DNA of 64,000 nt from Tardiphaga robiniae (GCF_013359755.1 NZ_JABMCJ010000092.1:248001-312000); one strand, 5' to 3'. Positions 52,977 through 62,490 are shown, counted from the first letter of the stretch. Numbers and translations: made by a program. The notes: generated from the sequence alone by a model not told the origin.

Positions 52977-53978
52977 ATGAAGGCATTCGTCGTTGATAAG
53001 TACAAAAAGAAGGGCGCTCTGCGCCTGGCCAACGTGCCCGAACCGGAAGTGCAGGACACTGATGTTCTGGTCCGGGTTCACGCCACAGCTGTGAACCTGC
53101 TGGATTCCAAGCTCCGGGATGGAGAGTTCAAGCTTATTCTTCCCTATCGTCCGCCTTTTATCCTGGGTCACGACGTCGCCGGAACGGTTGTCAGGACAGG
53201 ATCCAGGGCCAGCCGGTTCAAGGTGGGCGACGAAGTCTATGCGCGGCCGCGCGATCATCGGGTCGGTACGTTCGCCGAACTCATCGCCATCAATGAAGCT
53301 GACGTGGCGCTGAAGCCGAAAAATCTCAGCATGACGGAAGCGGCATCCATCCCGCTGGTGGGGCTGACGGCGTGGCAGGCGCTGGTCGAAGTGGGCAAGG
53401 TGAAGCCCGGCCAGAAGGTCTTCATTCAGGCCGGCTCCGGTGGTGTCGGGACTTTTGCAATCCAGCTCGCCAAGCATCTCGGCGCTACAGTTGCGACGAC
53501 AACCAGTGTAAAGAATGCCGAACTGGTCAAAAGTCTCGGGGCGGATGTGGTCATCGACTACAAGACGCAGGACTTCGAGAAGGTCCTGTCGGGCTACGAT
53601 CTTGTGCTGAATAGTCAGGATCCAAAGACGCTCGATAAATCTCTGGGTGTGCTCAAGCCGGGCGACCAGCTCATTTCCATTTCCGGTCCGCCCGATCCGG
53701 CTTTCGCCAAGGAAGCCGGTCTGAACCTGTTCCTGAAACTGATCATGCGTCTGCTGAGCCGTGGCGTGAGGAAAAAAGCCGAGCGCCTCGGCCTACGCTA
53801 TTCATTCCTGTTCATGCGCGCGCAGGGGCAGCAGTTGAGCGAGATTACGTCCCTGATCGAAGCCGGCGTGATCCGGCCGGTCGTCGATAAGGTGTTCCCG
53901 TTCGAGAACACCGGGGATGCGCTGGCCTATGTCGAGACCGGCCGCGCGAAGGGCAAGGTGGTCATCGCGGTGCAGTGA
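52977..53978 (+). CDS. NADP-dependent quinone oxidoreductase-like MDR protein
   Basis: 333 residues. Medium-chain dehydrogenase fold without zinc ligands: HDVAGTVVRTGSRASRFKVGDEVYARPRD (about 63-91), LTAWQALVEVGKVKPGQKVFIQAGSGGVGTFAIQLAKHLGA (about 127-167, nucleotide motif AGSGGVG). This is the QOR/zeta-crystallin type that reduces quinones or alkenals. Follows the hydrolase gene and lies across from the HxlR gene, a combination known elsewhere as an electrophile or quinone stress response. Confidence 0.92.
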   Translation: MKAFVVDKYKKKGALRLANVPEPEVQDTDVLVRVHATAVNLLDSKLRDGEFKLILPYRPPFILGHDVAGTVVRTGSRASRFKVGDEVYARPRDHRVGTFAELIAINEADVALKPKNLSMTEAASIPLVGLTAWQALVEVGKVKPGQKVFIQAGSGGVGTFAIQLAKHLGATVATTTSVKNAELVKSLGADVVIDYKTQDFEKVLSGYDLVLNSQDPKTLDKSLGVLKPGDQLISISGPPDPAFAKEAGLNLFLKLIMRLLSRGVRKKAERLGLRYSFLFMRAQGQQLSEITSLIEAGVIRPVVDKVFPFENTGDALAYVETGRAKGKVVIAVQ

Positions 53979-53987
53979 GGTCTGGCC

Positions 53988-54998
53988 TTAGTGCGTCCGT
54001 GCCAGACAGAACGCCACGACCTGCTCCAGTGCAGTCTTCATCGGCGACGACGGAAACAGCGCCAGTGCATCGACCGCCATGGCGCCGTAATGCTGGGCGC
54101 GGTTGATCGTGTCTTCCAGTGCGCGGTGCTTGGTCATCAGGCCGATCGCGTGATCGAGGTCGCCTTCGCCGATCTCGCCGCGCTCCAGCGCCTTGATCCA
54201 GAATTCGCGCTCGGCGTCGTTGCCGCGGCGGAAGGCGAGCACCACGGGCAGGGTGATCTTGCCCTCGCGGAAATCGTCGCCAACATTCTTGCCGAGCTTG
54301 GCGGCCTTGCCGCCGTAGTCGAGCACGTCGTCGATCAGCTGGAAGGCGATGCCGAGATTCATGCCGACCGAACGGCACGCGGTCTGCTCGGCCTTCGGGC
54401 GGTTCGCGATCACCGGGCCAACTTCGCAGGCGGCGGCAAACAGTTCGGCCGTCTTGCCGCGGATGACCGCGAGATATTCGTCTTCGGTGGTGGCGGTGTT
54501 CTTGGCGGCGGCGAGCTGCATCACTTCGCCCTCCGCAATGGTGGCGGCAGCCGAGGATAGAATATCGAGCGCGCGCAGTGAGCCGACTTCGACCATCATG
54601 CGGAAGGCCTGGCCGAGCAGGAAGTCGCCGACGAGAACGCTGGCCTCGTTGCCCCACAGCATGCGCGCGGACAGCTTGCCACGGCGCAGTTCGCTCTGGT
54701 CGACCACGTCGTCATGCAGCAGCGTCGCGGTGTGCATGAATTCGACGGACGCCGCGAGCTTGATATGGCCGTCGCCGGTGTAGCCGGTGAGGTTGGCCAT
54801 CGCGAGCGTCAGCATCGGGCGCAGCCGCTTGCCGCCCGACGAGATCAGGTGGTTGGCGACCTCGGGGATCATGGTGACTTCCGAGCCGGTCCGCGACAGG
54901 ATGGTCGCATTGACGCGCTCCATGTCAGGGGCGACAAGGCTGACCAACTGGTCGATCGACGCTGTCGCGTGACTCTCGAAGGGAACAATCACCGCCAC
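53988..54998 (-). CDS. ispB: Polyprenyl (octaprenyl/decaprenyl) diphosphate synthase
   Basis: 336 residues. First Asp-rich motif LLHDDVVDQSELRRG (about 93-107) and second LIDDVLDYGG (about 220-229), SSGGKRLRPML near residue 52 and VGDFLLGQAF near 128. It builds the long isoprenoid tail of ubiquinone from IPP and farnesyl diphosphate. Alpha-proteobacteria mostly use Q-10, so decaprenyl is likely here. Divergent from DUF2007 with about 236 bp between, with no clear boxes seen. Confidence 0.94.
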   Translation of the reverse strand: MAVIVPFESHATASIDQLVSLVAPDMERVNATILSRTGSEVTMIPEVANHLISSGGKRLRPMLTLAMANLTGYTGDGHIKLAASVEFMHTATLLHDDVVDQSELRRGKLSARMLWGNEASVLVGDFLLGQAFRMMVEVGSLRALDILSSAAATIAEGEVMQLAAAKNTATTEDEYLAVIRGKTAELFAAACEVGPVIANRPKAEQTACRSVGMNLGIAFQLIDDVLDYGGKAAKLGKNVGDDFREGKITLPVVLAFRRGNDAEREFWIKALERGEIGEGDLDHAIGLMTKHRALEDTINRAQHYGAMAVDALALFPSSPMKTALEQVVAFCLARTH

Positions 54999-55234
54999 GC
55001 TGGGCTCTCCGAATTACAAGGGCGCTTCGTCGGGCCATGAAGAAGGCAGGCACTGGCAGCGCTTATATTCAAATAGGGCGAATTCACGTTGAAAACAGGT
55101 GTCCCCATCTGCTGAATTGCCGTCGACCGATATCGGGCCGCACAATAGAAACTGCGCAGCGGCGCGGCAAGGGCATCGGAACCTTGACTTCCCCATAGAT
55201 ACACACCCGGTTACTGGCAGGGAGCGACCTCCAA

Positions 55235-55462
55235 TTGCGCGAAATCATGCGGACGAACGATGTGGTGCTGGTCTCGGCGGTGGGCGCGCTGCTCGACGGC
55301 GCGAATATCCACCATCTGGTGCTGGACCAGAATATGAGCGTGATCGAGGGATCGCTGGGCATCATTCCGCGCCGGATCCTGGTGCATGAAGACGATGACC
55401 TGCAGGCGCGCCGCGTGCTGACGGATGCCGGACTGGCCCACGAGTTGCGGCCGCAGGATTGA
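55235..55462 (+). CDS. DUF2007 family small protein
   Basis: 75 residues from a TTG at 55235 (family members begin MRELxRTND; an internal ATG at 55247 would lose this). The sequence DVVLVSAVGALLDGANIHHLVLDQNMSVIEGSLGIIPRRILV is a DUF2007, a small ferredoxin-like fold proposed to bind signals. GGGAG lies upstream. Its stop precedes the methyltransferase gene by only four bases, an arrangement conserved in Rhizobiales. Confidence 0.85.
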   Translation: MREIMRTNDVVLVSAVGALLDGANIHHLVLDQNMSVIEGSLGIIPRRILVHEDDDLQARRVLTDAGLAHELRPQD

Positions 55463-55466
55463 TGTG

Positions 55467-56243
55467 ATGGCTGACGCGATCGTGACCACGGAGGACGGCT
55501 TCCTGGGTGGCCAATTGCGGCTGCGGCAGCCGAAATCCGGTCATCGCGCCGGCCATGACGCGATCCTGCTGGCTGCTGCAACCTCGGCGCAAGCCGGACA
55601 CAAGGTCGTCGATTTTGGATCAGGCGTGGGGACGGCCGGTCTGGCGCTGGCGCGGCGTGTCCCCGGCCTGTCCCCGACGCTGGTCGAGATCGACCCGCAA
55701 CTCGCTGAACTGGCGAGGGAAAACGCGACGGCGAACGGTATCGCAGTGGATGTCGTGACGCTCGATATCGCTGCGAGCGCCGATGTTTTCGCTGCCGCAG
55801 GTCTGCCGCAAGACAGCGCCGACGCGGTACTGATGAATCCGCCCTTCAACGATCCCGCGCGCCATCGCGCCTCGCCGAACAAATCGCGCGAGATCGCCCA
55901 TGTCGCGACTGAAGACACGTTGCAGACATGGATTCACGCGGCGCGGCGGCTGCTCAAATCCGGCGGCGTGCTAACGCTGATCTGGCGGGCGGACGGATTG
56001 GCCGATGTGTTGACTGCGCTGGACCGCGGCTTCGGCAGCGTCGCGATCATGCCGGTACATGGTGACACGACAGCGCCTGCGATCAGGGTGTTGGTGCGTG
56101 CTGTGAAGGGTGGCCGCGCGCCTGCGGCAATTGAGCCCGGCATATCGCTGCGGGATGCGGATGGCGCGCCTGATCTCCATATCCAGCGCGTGCTGGCCGG
56201 GCAGGCGGTTCTGCCATGGTCGTCGCTTCGGGCATCGCTCTAG
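55467..56243 (+). CDS. N6-adenine methyltransferase of the TrmN6/YfiC family
   Basis: 258 residues from the ATG at 55467. SAM motif VVDFGSGVGTAGLALARR (about 47-64), VEIDPQL and the catalytic NPPF (MNPPFNDPARHRASPNKSREIAH, about 120-142). TrmN6 methylates A37 of tRNA1-Val in E. coli, and the rhizobial group is usually given only as methyltransferase. Coupled with DUF2007. Confidence 0.85.
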   Translation: MADAIVTTEDGFLGGQLRLRQPKSGHRAGHDAILLAAATSAQAGHKVVDFGSGVGTAGLALARRVPGLSPTLVEIDPQLAELARENATANGIAVDVVTLDIAASADVFAAAGLPQDSADAVLMNPPFNDPARHRASPNKSREIAHVATEDTLQTWIHAARRLLKSGGVLTLIWRADGLADVLTALDRGFGSVAIMPVHGDTTAPAIRVLVRAVKGGRAPAAIEPGISLRDADGAPDLHIQRVLAGQAVLPWSSLRASL

Positions 56244-56267
56244 GCGATGCCGCAGTCGGCCTGGTGT

Positions 56268-56366
56268 TTATTGAGGAGCTGTTTCGGAACGTTTCTGCGG
56301 CGTCGACGTGAAGTGGATCGCCGTGAGCAGCGTACCGATGATCAGCATGAGCAGATAGATTTTCAT
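56268..56366 (-). CDS. Possible 32-residue membrane peptide
   Basis: A 32-codon frame beginning MKIYLLMLIIGTLLTAIHFT, with one membrane-length hydrophobic segment and a polar tail ending SETAPQ. A good ribosome site (GGGAGAAGAC) lies right before the ATG. It sits between the methyltransferase and S49 peptidase genes on the opposite strand. Its composition and the ribosome site make it more likely real than random, but no family is known. Confidence 0.5.
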   Translation of the reverse strand: MKIYLLMLIIGTLLTAIHFTSTPQKRSETAPQ

Positions 56367-56477
56367 GTCTTCTCCCGCTGCGGCGTAAAGGCCTGTTATG
56401 GTTTTCAAACGCTGAAAGCGTCTCTCGGTTCAATGACAGCAGCGTGATAAAAGTTGGTTAATGTCGAGGAAATTTGA

Positions 56478-57362
56478 ATGAGCGAATCCAATTTAAAAGC
56501 GACGATCACAAGGCTGCTGCCTGCGCGTTTCCGTCGCGCAACTGCAGTCGTGCCGGTGGTGCGTCTGTCCGGCACAATCGGCGCCGTCACGCCGCTGCGT
56601 CCAGGATTGTCGCTCGCGGGCGTGGCAAGGCTGCTGGACAAGGCATTTGCGACGAAGAATGCCAAGGCTGTCGCGCTGGTGATCAATTCGCCGGGCGGCT
56701 CGCCAGTGCAGTCGCGGCAGATCTATCTGCGCATCCGCCAGCTCGCGGCGGAGAAGAAACTACCGGTGTTCGTGTTCGTCGAGGACGTCGCGGCATCCGG
56801 CGGTTACATGATCGCCTGTGCGGGCGATGAAATTTTTGTCGATCCGTCGTCGATCGTCGGCTCGATCGGCGTGGTCGGTGGCACCTTCGGTTTTCAGGAG
56901 CTGATCAAGAAGATCGGCGTCGAGCGCCGCCTCTATACCGCGGGTGAGCACAAGGCGATGCTCGATCCGTTCCTGCCGGAAGATCCCAATGATGTGGCGC
57001 GGCTGAAATCGCTTCAGCGCGAAATCCACGCGATCTTCATCAATCTCGTGAAGGACAGCCGCGGTGCCCGGCTGAAGGGCGCCGAGGATGTGCTGTTCTC
57101 CGGAGAATACTGGGCCGGTGAAAAATCCATCGCGCTCGGCCTCAGCGATGCCATTGGCGATCTGCGCTCGGTGCTGCGTGCCCGCTATGGCGACAAGGTG
57201 CAGATGCCGGTGATCGCGCAGCCATCCGGCATGTTGTCGGGTCTGCTCGGCCGCAAATCGGGAGCGGGCTCGCAGCTTTCGATGGACGGCCTGTCGGGAC
57301 TGCCGGATCAACTGATCTCGGCGCTGGAGACTCGCGCGCTGTGGTCCAAATACGGCTTTTAG
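56478..57362 (+). CDS. S49 family serine peptidase (SppA/SohB-like)
   Basis: 294 residues. Ser107 in EDVAASGGYMIA and Lys159 in AGEHKAMLDPF give the Ser-Lys dyad, with INSPGGSPVQSRQIYLRIRQL (about 70-90) and SSIVGSIGVVGG (about 124-135) between. Signal peptide peptidases usually have an N-terminal membrane anchor. This one has none visible, so it may be a cytosolic or peripheral form that degrades leftover signal peptides or short peptides. Length fits the short SohB/SppA form. Confidence 0.93.
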   Translation: MSESNLKATITRLLPARFRRATAVVPVVRLSGTIGAVTPLRPGLSLAGVARLLDKAFATKNAKAVALVINSPGGSPVQSRQIYLRIRQLAAEKKLPVFVFVEDVAASGGYMIACAGDEIFVDPSSIVGSIGVVGGTFGFQELIKKIGVERRLYTAGEHKAMLDPFLPEDPNDVARLKSLQREIHAIFINLVKDSRGARLKGAEDVLFSGEYWAGEKSIALGLSDAIGDLRSVLRARYGDKVQMPVIAQPSGMLSGLLGRKSGAGSQLSMDGLSGLPDQLISALETRALWSKYGF

Positions 57363-57449
57363 CAGGACGGTATTGCGCGGCATTTGGTGTCGCAAAAGCC
57401 AATTGCGGGAAACCGGCACTTGCGCGAGACTATCGGCAGGGGGCTTGAG

Positions 57450-57662
57450 ATGAACGACAGGAATCGACACATGCCGCCGCTGGTCGCACTTGCAGGCGCG
57501 CTTGGGAGCGCAGCCGTTGTCCGCTGGGCCTATCGAACCGCCAAGCGGATCAATCATGAACTGGAAGAAGCCCGCCAGGCGCGGGTCGCCGAACGCAGCG
57601 GGACCACGGAAGTCCCAACCCTGCGCCGCGATCCCGTCACGGGCGCCTATCGGCCGGGCTAG
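57450..57662 (+). CDS. Small conserved-looking protein with one membrane segment
   Basis: 70 residues from the ATG at 57450 (CAGGGGGCTTGAG before it). Hydrophobic LVALAGALGSAAVVRWAYR (about 11-29), then a charged helix AKRINHELEEARQARVAERS and an ending LRRDPVTGAYRPG. The tail DPxTGxYRP recurs in small proteins of this group, but no function is known. Lies 87 bp after the S49 gene, same direction. Confidence 0.6.
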   Translation: MNDRNRHMPPLVALAGALGSAAVVRWAYRTAKRINHELEEARQARVAERSGTTEVPTLRRDPVTGAYRPG

Positions 57663-58069
57663 CCGCCGTAAATTGGGCCCCAAAACATTTGCGCCGGCCT
57701 GAGGACGGGGCACGTCCTCGAGACCGGCGACAAAGTTGGGCTTTCAGGCTTGGAGGTCCCTCGGCCCTGGAGATTTGGACAACTTAAGACTTGGAGGTCT
57801 TCGGCCCGCGCGACTTGGATCGTTCGAGCCTTTCGCTGGGGTAAGTCCCGATGACCGGGTTCGTTCCCACCGATGCGATTCAGGATAGTGCGCCGGACTT
57901 AACGACTAACCCTGCTGATCAGGCGATGTGCCGGCGCGGTTACCCGTCGGTTACCGCCAAATCGGGCCGCATTGCCTTGATTCCGCAAGGCCGCGCCGAT
58001 ACGGTCCGCGCGCTTTGATCCGCCTTGATCCCCTTGGCGAATCCCCGGAAAAACGGCCCAGAAACCACC
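57663..58069. other. 407-bp gap upstream of glyQ with a direct repeat
   Basis: CTTGGAGGTCCCTCGGCCC (57749-57767) and CTTGGAGGTCTTCGGCCC (57790-57807) are near copies 41 bp apart. GGTTCGTTCCC near 57858-57870 looks like a T-loop but no tRNA can be folded around it. Nothing matches RNase P RNA, tmRNA or a known T-box or riboswitch. It is the 5' region of glyQS and may hold a leader RNA. Confidence 0.5.
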
Positions 58070-59002
58070 ATGGACTCCCTGCCTCCGCACATGCGCCCGG
58101 AACGTTCGTTCCAGGGCTTCATTCTCGCTCTGCAGCGGTTTTGGGCCGAGCAGGGCTGCGTGATCCTGCAGCCCTACGACATGGAAATGGGCGCCGGCAC
58201 CTTCCATCCCGCGACGACCTTGCGCGCGCTGGGGCCGAAGCCCTGGAAGGCCGCCTATGTGCAGCCGTCGCGCCGGCCGAAGGATGGCCGTTACGGTGAG
58301 AACCCGAACCGGCTGCAGCATTATTATCAGTTCCAGGTGATCATGAAGCCGTCGCCGGCGAACCTGCAGGATCTGTATCTCCAGTCCCTCAAGGCCATCG
58401 GTATCGACACCGCCTTGCATGACGTGCGCTTCGTCGAGGACGACTGGGAGAGCCCGACTTTGGGCGCCTGGGGTCTCGGCTGGGAATGCTGGTGCGACGG
58501 CATGGAAGTCAGCCAGTTCACGTACTTCCAGCAGGTCGCGGGCGTCGAATGCGCGCCGGTGGCGGGCGAACTCACTTACGGTCTCGAACGTCTCGCAATG
58601 TACGTGCAGGGCGTCGACCGCGTGTATGACCTCAACTTCAATGGCCGCGACGGCGCCGACAAGGTGACCTATGGCGACGTCTTCCTGCAGGCTGAGCAGG
58701 AATATTCGCGGCACAATTTCGAACATGCCGATACCGCGATGCTGTTCGAGCAGTTCAAGATGGCCGAGGCCGCCTGCCGCAAATATCTCGACGCCGGCTG
58801 GAAGAGCGACAAGCGCGACGAACATCTGATGGCGCTGCCGGCCTATGACCAGTGCATCAAGGCCAGCCATGTCTTCAATCTGCTCGATGCGCGCGGCGTG
58901 ATCTCGGTCACCGAGCGCCAGAGCTACATCATGCGCGTCCGCGAACTCGCCAAGGCCTGCGGCGAAGCGTGGGTGCATACCGAAGCCGGAAGTGCTGCCT
59001 GA
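58070..59002 (+). CDS. glyQ: Glycyl-tRNA synthetase alpha subunit
   Basis: 310 residues, full length. Start ATG at 58070. Conserved [43 protein letters not shown] and [32 protein letters not shown] (class II core motifs) are exact GlyQ marks. With GlyS it forms the alpha2beta2 enzyme that charges tRNA-Gly. Stop overlaps the glyS ATG (TGATG), coupling the two. Confidence 0.97.
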   Translation: MDSLPPHMRPERSFQGFILALQRFWAEQGCVILQPYDMEMGAGTFHPATTLRALGPKPWKAAYVQPSRRPKDGRYGENPNRLQHYYQFQVIMKPSPANLQDLYLQSLKAIGIDTALHDVRFVEDDWESPTLGAWGLGWECWCDGMEVSQFTYFQQVAGVECAPVAGELTYGLERLAMYVQGVDRVYDLNFNGRDGADKVTYGDVFLQAEQEYSRHNFEHADTAMLFEQFKMAEAACRKYLDAGWKSDKRDEHLMALPAYDQCIKASHVFNLLDARGVISVTERQSYIMRVRELAKACGEAWVHTEAGSAA

Positions 59003-61092
59003 TGCCTGATTTGCTCCTCGAATTGTTCTCCGAAGAAATCCCCGCTCGCATGCAGGCCAAGGCGGCGGAAGACCTGCGCCGCATGGTCACTGACCGACTG
59101 GTTGCCGAAGGTCTCGTTTATGAAGGCGCCAAGGCCTTCGCCACGCCGCGTCGTCTGACGCTCACGGTGCATGGCATTCCCGCGCGCCAATCCGACCTCA
59201 AGCAGGAGCGCAAGGGACCGCGCGTCGGCGGCGCCGAAGCCGCGATCCAGGGCTTCCTGAAAGCCACCGGTCTCGCTTCGCTGGATGAGGCCAAGATCCA
59301 GCGCGACCCGAAGGGCGATTTCTACATCGCGCTCACCGAGAAGCCGGGCAAGCCGACGGTCGACGTGCTGGCCGAGATCCTGCCCATCATCATCCGCACC
59401 TTTCCGTGGCCGAAGCAGATGCGCTGGGGCGCAGCTTCCGCGAAATCCAGCGCGCTGACCTGGGTGCGCCCGCTGCATTCCATCGTCGCCACCTTCGGCA
59501 TCGAGACCGAAGAACCGGAAGTGGTGCAGTTCGACCTCAGTGGCGTCAGCGTCGGCCAGACCACCTACGGCCATCGCTTCCTCGCGCCCGATGCCATCCA
59601 GGTGCGCCGCTTCGACGACTATGTGGCGAAACTGCAGGCCGCGAAAGTCGTGCTCGATCCCGAGCGCCGCAAGGAAATCATCCTGGCTGACGCGCGGCAG
59701 CTCACTTTCGCGCAGGGCTATGAACTGGTCGAAGACCCCGCGCTGCTCGACGAAGTGGCGGGGCTGGTCGAATGGCCGGTGGTGCTGATGGGCTCGTTCG
59801 ACAAGGAATTCCTGTCGATCCCGGACGAAGTGATCCGCGCCACCATTCGCGCCAACCAGAAATGCTTTGTGGTCCGCGATCCCAAGACGCAGAAGCTGAC
59901 CAACAAGTTCGTCATAACAGCCAATATCGAAGCGAGCGATGGCGGCACCGCGATCATCGCCGGCAACGAACGCGTCATCCGCGCGCGTCTGTCGGATGCG
60001 AAGTTCTTCTACGAGACGGATCTCAAGACCAGGCTCGAATCGCGGCTGCCGAAATTCGAGCAGATCGTGTTTCACGAAAAGCTCGGCACCCAGGCCGCGC
60101 GTATCGCCCGTATCGAAAAGCTGGCTGGCGAGATCGCGCCGCTGGTCGGCGCCGATGTCACGAAGACCAAGCGTGCGGCGCAGCTCGCGAAGACGGATCT
60201 GCTCACCGAAGTGGTCGGCGAGTTTCCAGAGTTGCAGGGCCTGATGGGCAAGTATTACGCGCTGGCGCAAGGCGAAGACGCCGCTGTCGCTGCCGCTTCC
60301 GAGGATCACTACAAGCCGCAGGGACCGACCGATCGCGTGCCGAGTGATCTTGTCAGTGTCGCCGTGGCGCTGGCCGACAAACTCGATACGCTGGTGGGTT
60401 TCTGGGCGATCGACGAAAAGCCGACGGGATCGAAGGACCCGTTCGCATTGCGTCGTGCGGCGCTCGGTGTGATCCGTCTGATCATCGAAAACAATCTGCG
60501 CCTCAAGCTGAAGTCTGTCGCGTCGTCTCATGCGTCGACGATGACCGGCTATGACGAGAGCAAACCGGCCGATCTCCTCGCCTTCTTCGCAGACCGCCTC
60601 AAAGGCCAGCTCCGTGACCAAGGCGCCCGTCACGATCTCGTCGATGCGGTGTTTGCGCTCGGCGGCCAGGACGACCTGTTGATGGTGGTCCGCCGCGTCG
60701 AAGCGCTCGGCAAATTCCTCGACAGCGATGACGGCAAGAACCTGCTGGCCGGCACCAAGCGCGCCAACAACATTCTCGCCATCGAGGAGAAGAAGGACAA
60801 GCGCAAGTTCGACGGCGCGCCGGATGCTGCGTTGTTCAAGCTCGATGAAGAAAAGGCATTGGCCAGGGCGATTGCCGAGGTCGGTCCGGAAGCGAGCGTG
60901 GCTGTCGCCAAGGAAGACTTTGCCGGCGCGATGACCGCCATGGCCAAGCTGCGGCCGGCGGTGGATGCGTTCTTCGACAAGGTGAAGGTCAATGACGACG
61001 ACGCGGCGGTCCGCGAAAATCGTCTGAAGCTGCTGAACGAGATCCGCGCGGCGACGCGTGCGGTGGCGGATTTCTCGAAGATCCAGGACTAA
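59002..61092 (+). CDS. glyS: Glycyl-tRNA synthetase beta subunit
   Basis: 696 residues from the ATG overlapping the glyQ stop; the longer frame from 58852 is antiphase to glyQ. Begins [22 protein letters not shown], has [19 protein letters not shown] (about 137) and the central HD-like region, with a C-terminal anticodon-binding domain ([25 protein letters not shown]). Beta subunit binds tRNA and anticodon. A dispersed repeat follows its stop. Confidence 0.96.
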   Translation: MPDLLLELFSEEIPARMQAKAAEDLRRMVTDRLVAEGLVYEGAKAFATPRRLTLTVHGIPARQSDLKQERKGPRVGGAEAAIQGFLKATGLASLDEAKIQRDPKGDFYIALTEKPGKPTVDVLAEILPIIIRTFPWPKQMRWGAASAKSSALTWVRPLHSIVATFGIETEEPEVVQFDLSGVSVGQTTYGHRFLAPDAIQVRRFDDYVAKLQAAKVVLDPERRKEIILADARQLTFAQGYELVEDPALLDEVAGLVEWPVVLMGSFDKEFLSIPDEVIRATIRANQKCFVVRDPKTQKLTNKFVITANIEASDGGTAIIAGNERVIRARLSDAKFFYETDLKTRLESRLPKFEQIVFHEKLGTQAARIARIEKLAGEIAPLVGADVTKTKRAAQLAKTDLLTEVVGEFPELQGLMGKYYALAQGEDAAVAAASEDHYKPQGPTDRVPSDLVSVAVALADKLDTLVGFWAIDEKPTGSKDPFALRRAALGVIRLIIENNLRLKLKSVASSHASTMTGYDESKPADLLAFFADRLKGQLRDQGARHDLVDAVFALGGQDDLLMVVRRVEALGKFLDSDDGKNLLAGTKRANNILAIEEKKDKRKFDGAPDAALFKLDEEKALARAIAEVGPEASVAVAKEDFAGAMTAMAKLRPAVDAFFDKVKVNDDDAAVRENRLKLLNEIRAATRAVADFSKIQD

Positions 61093-61114
61093 GGCTTACA
61101 TACGGGCCTCTCCC

Positions 61115-61190
61115 CATGTCATGGCCGGGCTTGACCCGGCCATCCATGTCTTTCTCTGTCGCCTAGGCGTGGATACCGGCACGAGGCCGG
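61115..61190. repeat. Dispersed palindromic repeat after glyS
   Basis: ATGGCCGGGC-TTGA-CCCGGCCAT (about 61121-61143, stem GGCCGGG/CCCGGCC) followed by CCATGTCTTTCTCTGTCGCC and a second GC arm GCGTGGATACCGGCACGAGGCCGGGC. I know this two-hairpin sequence as a very common intergenic element of Bradyrhizobium and Rhodopseudomonas. It probably also serves as the 3' hairpin of glyQS. Confidence 0.75.
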
Positions 61191-61268
61191 GCGGAGATTG
61201 AACCGAGGGCGCGGCAGTCGTCGGCTGACGCGATATTTCCAGCAATCTCCCGAAACATTTACCTTACA

Positions 61269-61283
61269 TTAACCATCCCTTGA
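61269..61283 (+). promoter_or_regulatory. CtrA-like binding site
   Basis: TTAA-CCATCCC-TTGA, 7 of 8 bases of the CtrA box TTAA-N7-TTAA, including the TTAACCAT half, 72-86 bp upstream of the duplicated-domain protein. Just downstream lie two tandem 11-mers, CGGTTCCGTAA and CGGTTCCTTAA (61291-61312). Fits cell-cycle or motility control, but short AT motifs can occur by chance. Confidence 0.45.
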
Positions 61284-61354
61284 AATGGTCCGGTTCCGTA
61301 ACGGTTCCTTAACCGTCGCTTCCCAGCGCGGGCAGGACTGCCCAAGGATCGCCC

Positions 61355-62455
61355 ATGACTTCGGTCAATACCGGCCTCAATCCCTATGCCAATTACGGCT
61401 CCGCCTATGCGCGGGCCGCCGCCACTGCGCAGCCATCGCTGGCCAATGCGCTCAACAGTAATGAAAGCGCCTCGTCGTCCTCGTCCGATGCGGCGACCAA
61501 TCTGACGCTATCGGAGGCGGCGCGGGCGAAGCTTGCGAGCTCCGGCTCCGACAAGGATATCGCGACCGTCATTACGGATCTGCGGGCGAAGCTGGCGGCC
61601 CAATATGTGGCCGCAAAGGCGACGGGTCCGCTGGACAAGGACGGCAAGCTGACCATCGATCTCTCGACGCTGGATCGCCGTTCGCTCTACGCCATGGCCA
61701 CCAACAATGGCGGCACCTTCACCGCCGACGAGCAGAAGGTCGCCCAAGCCGAACTGGGCAATCGTTTCAACGCGGCGCTGGCGCCTGCTGCAGGCACGGC
61801 CAAGCTCACCGGCGATTTCAGCGGCATCTACAAGGCGGCGCTGGACTATCTCGATGCCGCGGGCAGCGAAGAGAAAGCCTCGGCGGCCTGGTCCGCGCAG
61901 CGCGAGGCCGTGCTGAAGGGCATTCAGGCGACCGAGCAGACACCGACCAAGGCGCCATCAGGCATCGCCAACGATCCGGTCGCAGCCTATCTCGCGCAGC
62001 CCGATACAACGACGCCCGTGCAGGACATCGCCACCGTTGCGAAGAGCGTGCGTGCGGCGCTGGATGCGCAGGCCAAGGCGGCGAAAGAGGCGGGCAAGGG
62101 CGAACTCGTTTATGACAGCCGCCGCAAGACCGGCCAGCTCGCGGATTTCTCCGCCGTCGACAATCGTTCGCTCTCGGCGATCTCGCTCAATCAGGATGGT
62201 CTGTTCTCGAAGGAAGAGAGCTTTGCGGCCAAGCAGGTGCTCGATTCACGTAATCGCACCAGCATTCTCGAGGCGTTGCAGGCAAGCCAGAAGAGCGGCG
62301 ATCCCAGCCAGTTCAGCCTCGGCATTCTCAACACCTATTCGGCGATGAGCGATGAGGAGCGGACCGCCTCCAACTGGACGCCGAGTTTCCGCGACAATGC
62401 AGTGGCGAGCTACAAGTCGACCAACCACATTCTGTCGCTGCTGAAGAGCGGATAA
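61355..62455 (+). CDS. Unknown protein made of two similar ~125-residue units
   Basis: 366 residues. Residues ~67-190 and ~224-355 are repeats: DLRAKLAAQYVAAKA...LDRRSLYAMATNNGGTFTADEQKVAQAEL against VRAALDAQAKAAKEA...VDNRSLSAISLNQDGLFSKEESFAAKQVL, each followed by a similar helix ending (AWSAQREAV and SFRDNAV). The NNGGTFTADE and NQDGLFSKEE loops look EF-hand-like. The first 60 residues are Ser/Ala-rich, with no signal peptide. No known function. A CtrA-like box lies upstream. Confidence 0.7.
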   Translation: MTSVNTGLNPYANYGSAYARAAATAQPSLANALNSNESASSSSSDAATNLTLSEAARAKLASSGSDKDIATVITDLRAKLAAQYVAAKATGPLDKDGKLTIDLSTLDRRSLYAMATNNGGTFTADEQKVAQAELGNRFNAALAPAAGTAKLTGDFSGIYKAALDYLDAAGSEEKASAAWSAQREAVLKGIQATEQTPTKAPSGIANDPVAAYLAQPDTTTPVQDIATVAKSVRAALDAQAKAAKEAGKGELVYDSRRKTGQLADFSAVDNRSLSAISLNQDGLFSKEESFAAKQVLDSRNRTSILEALQASQKSGDPSQFSLGILNTYSAMSDEERTASNWTPSFRDNAVASYKSTNHILSLLKSG

Positions 62456-62490
62456 GCGTCGATACAGGAAGGTGCTGAAATACTCCGTCC

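Noticed and set aside
57850-57880. T-loop-like GGTTCGTTCCC resembling a tRNA
   Set aside because: No acceptor, D or anticodon stems can be placed around it.
58924-60633. 569-codon open frame on the minus strand
   Set aside because: Wholly antisense to glyQ/glyS, with low-complexity residues typical of GC-rich shadow frames; no family likeness.
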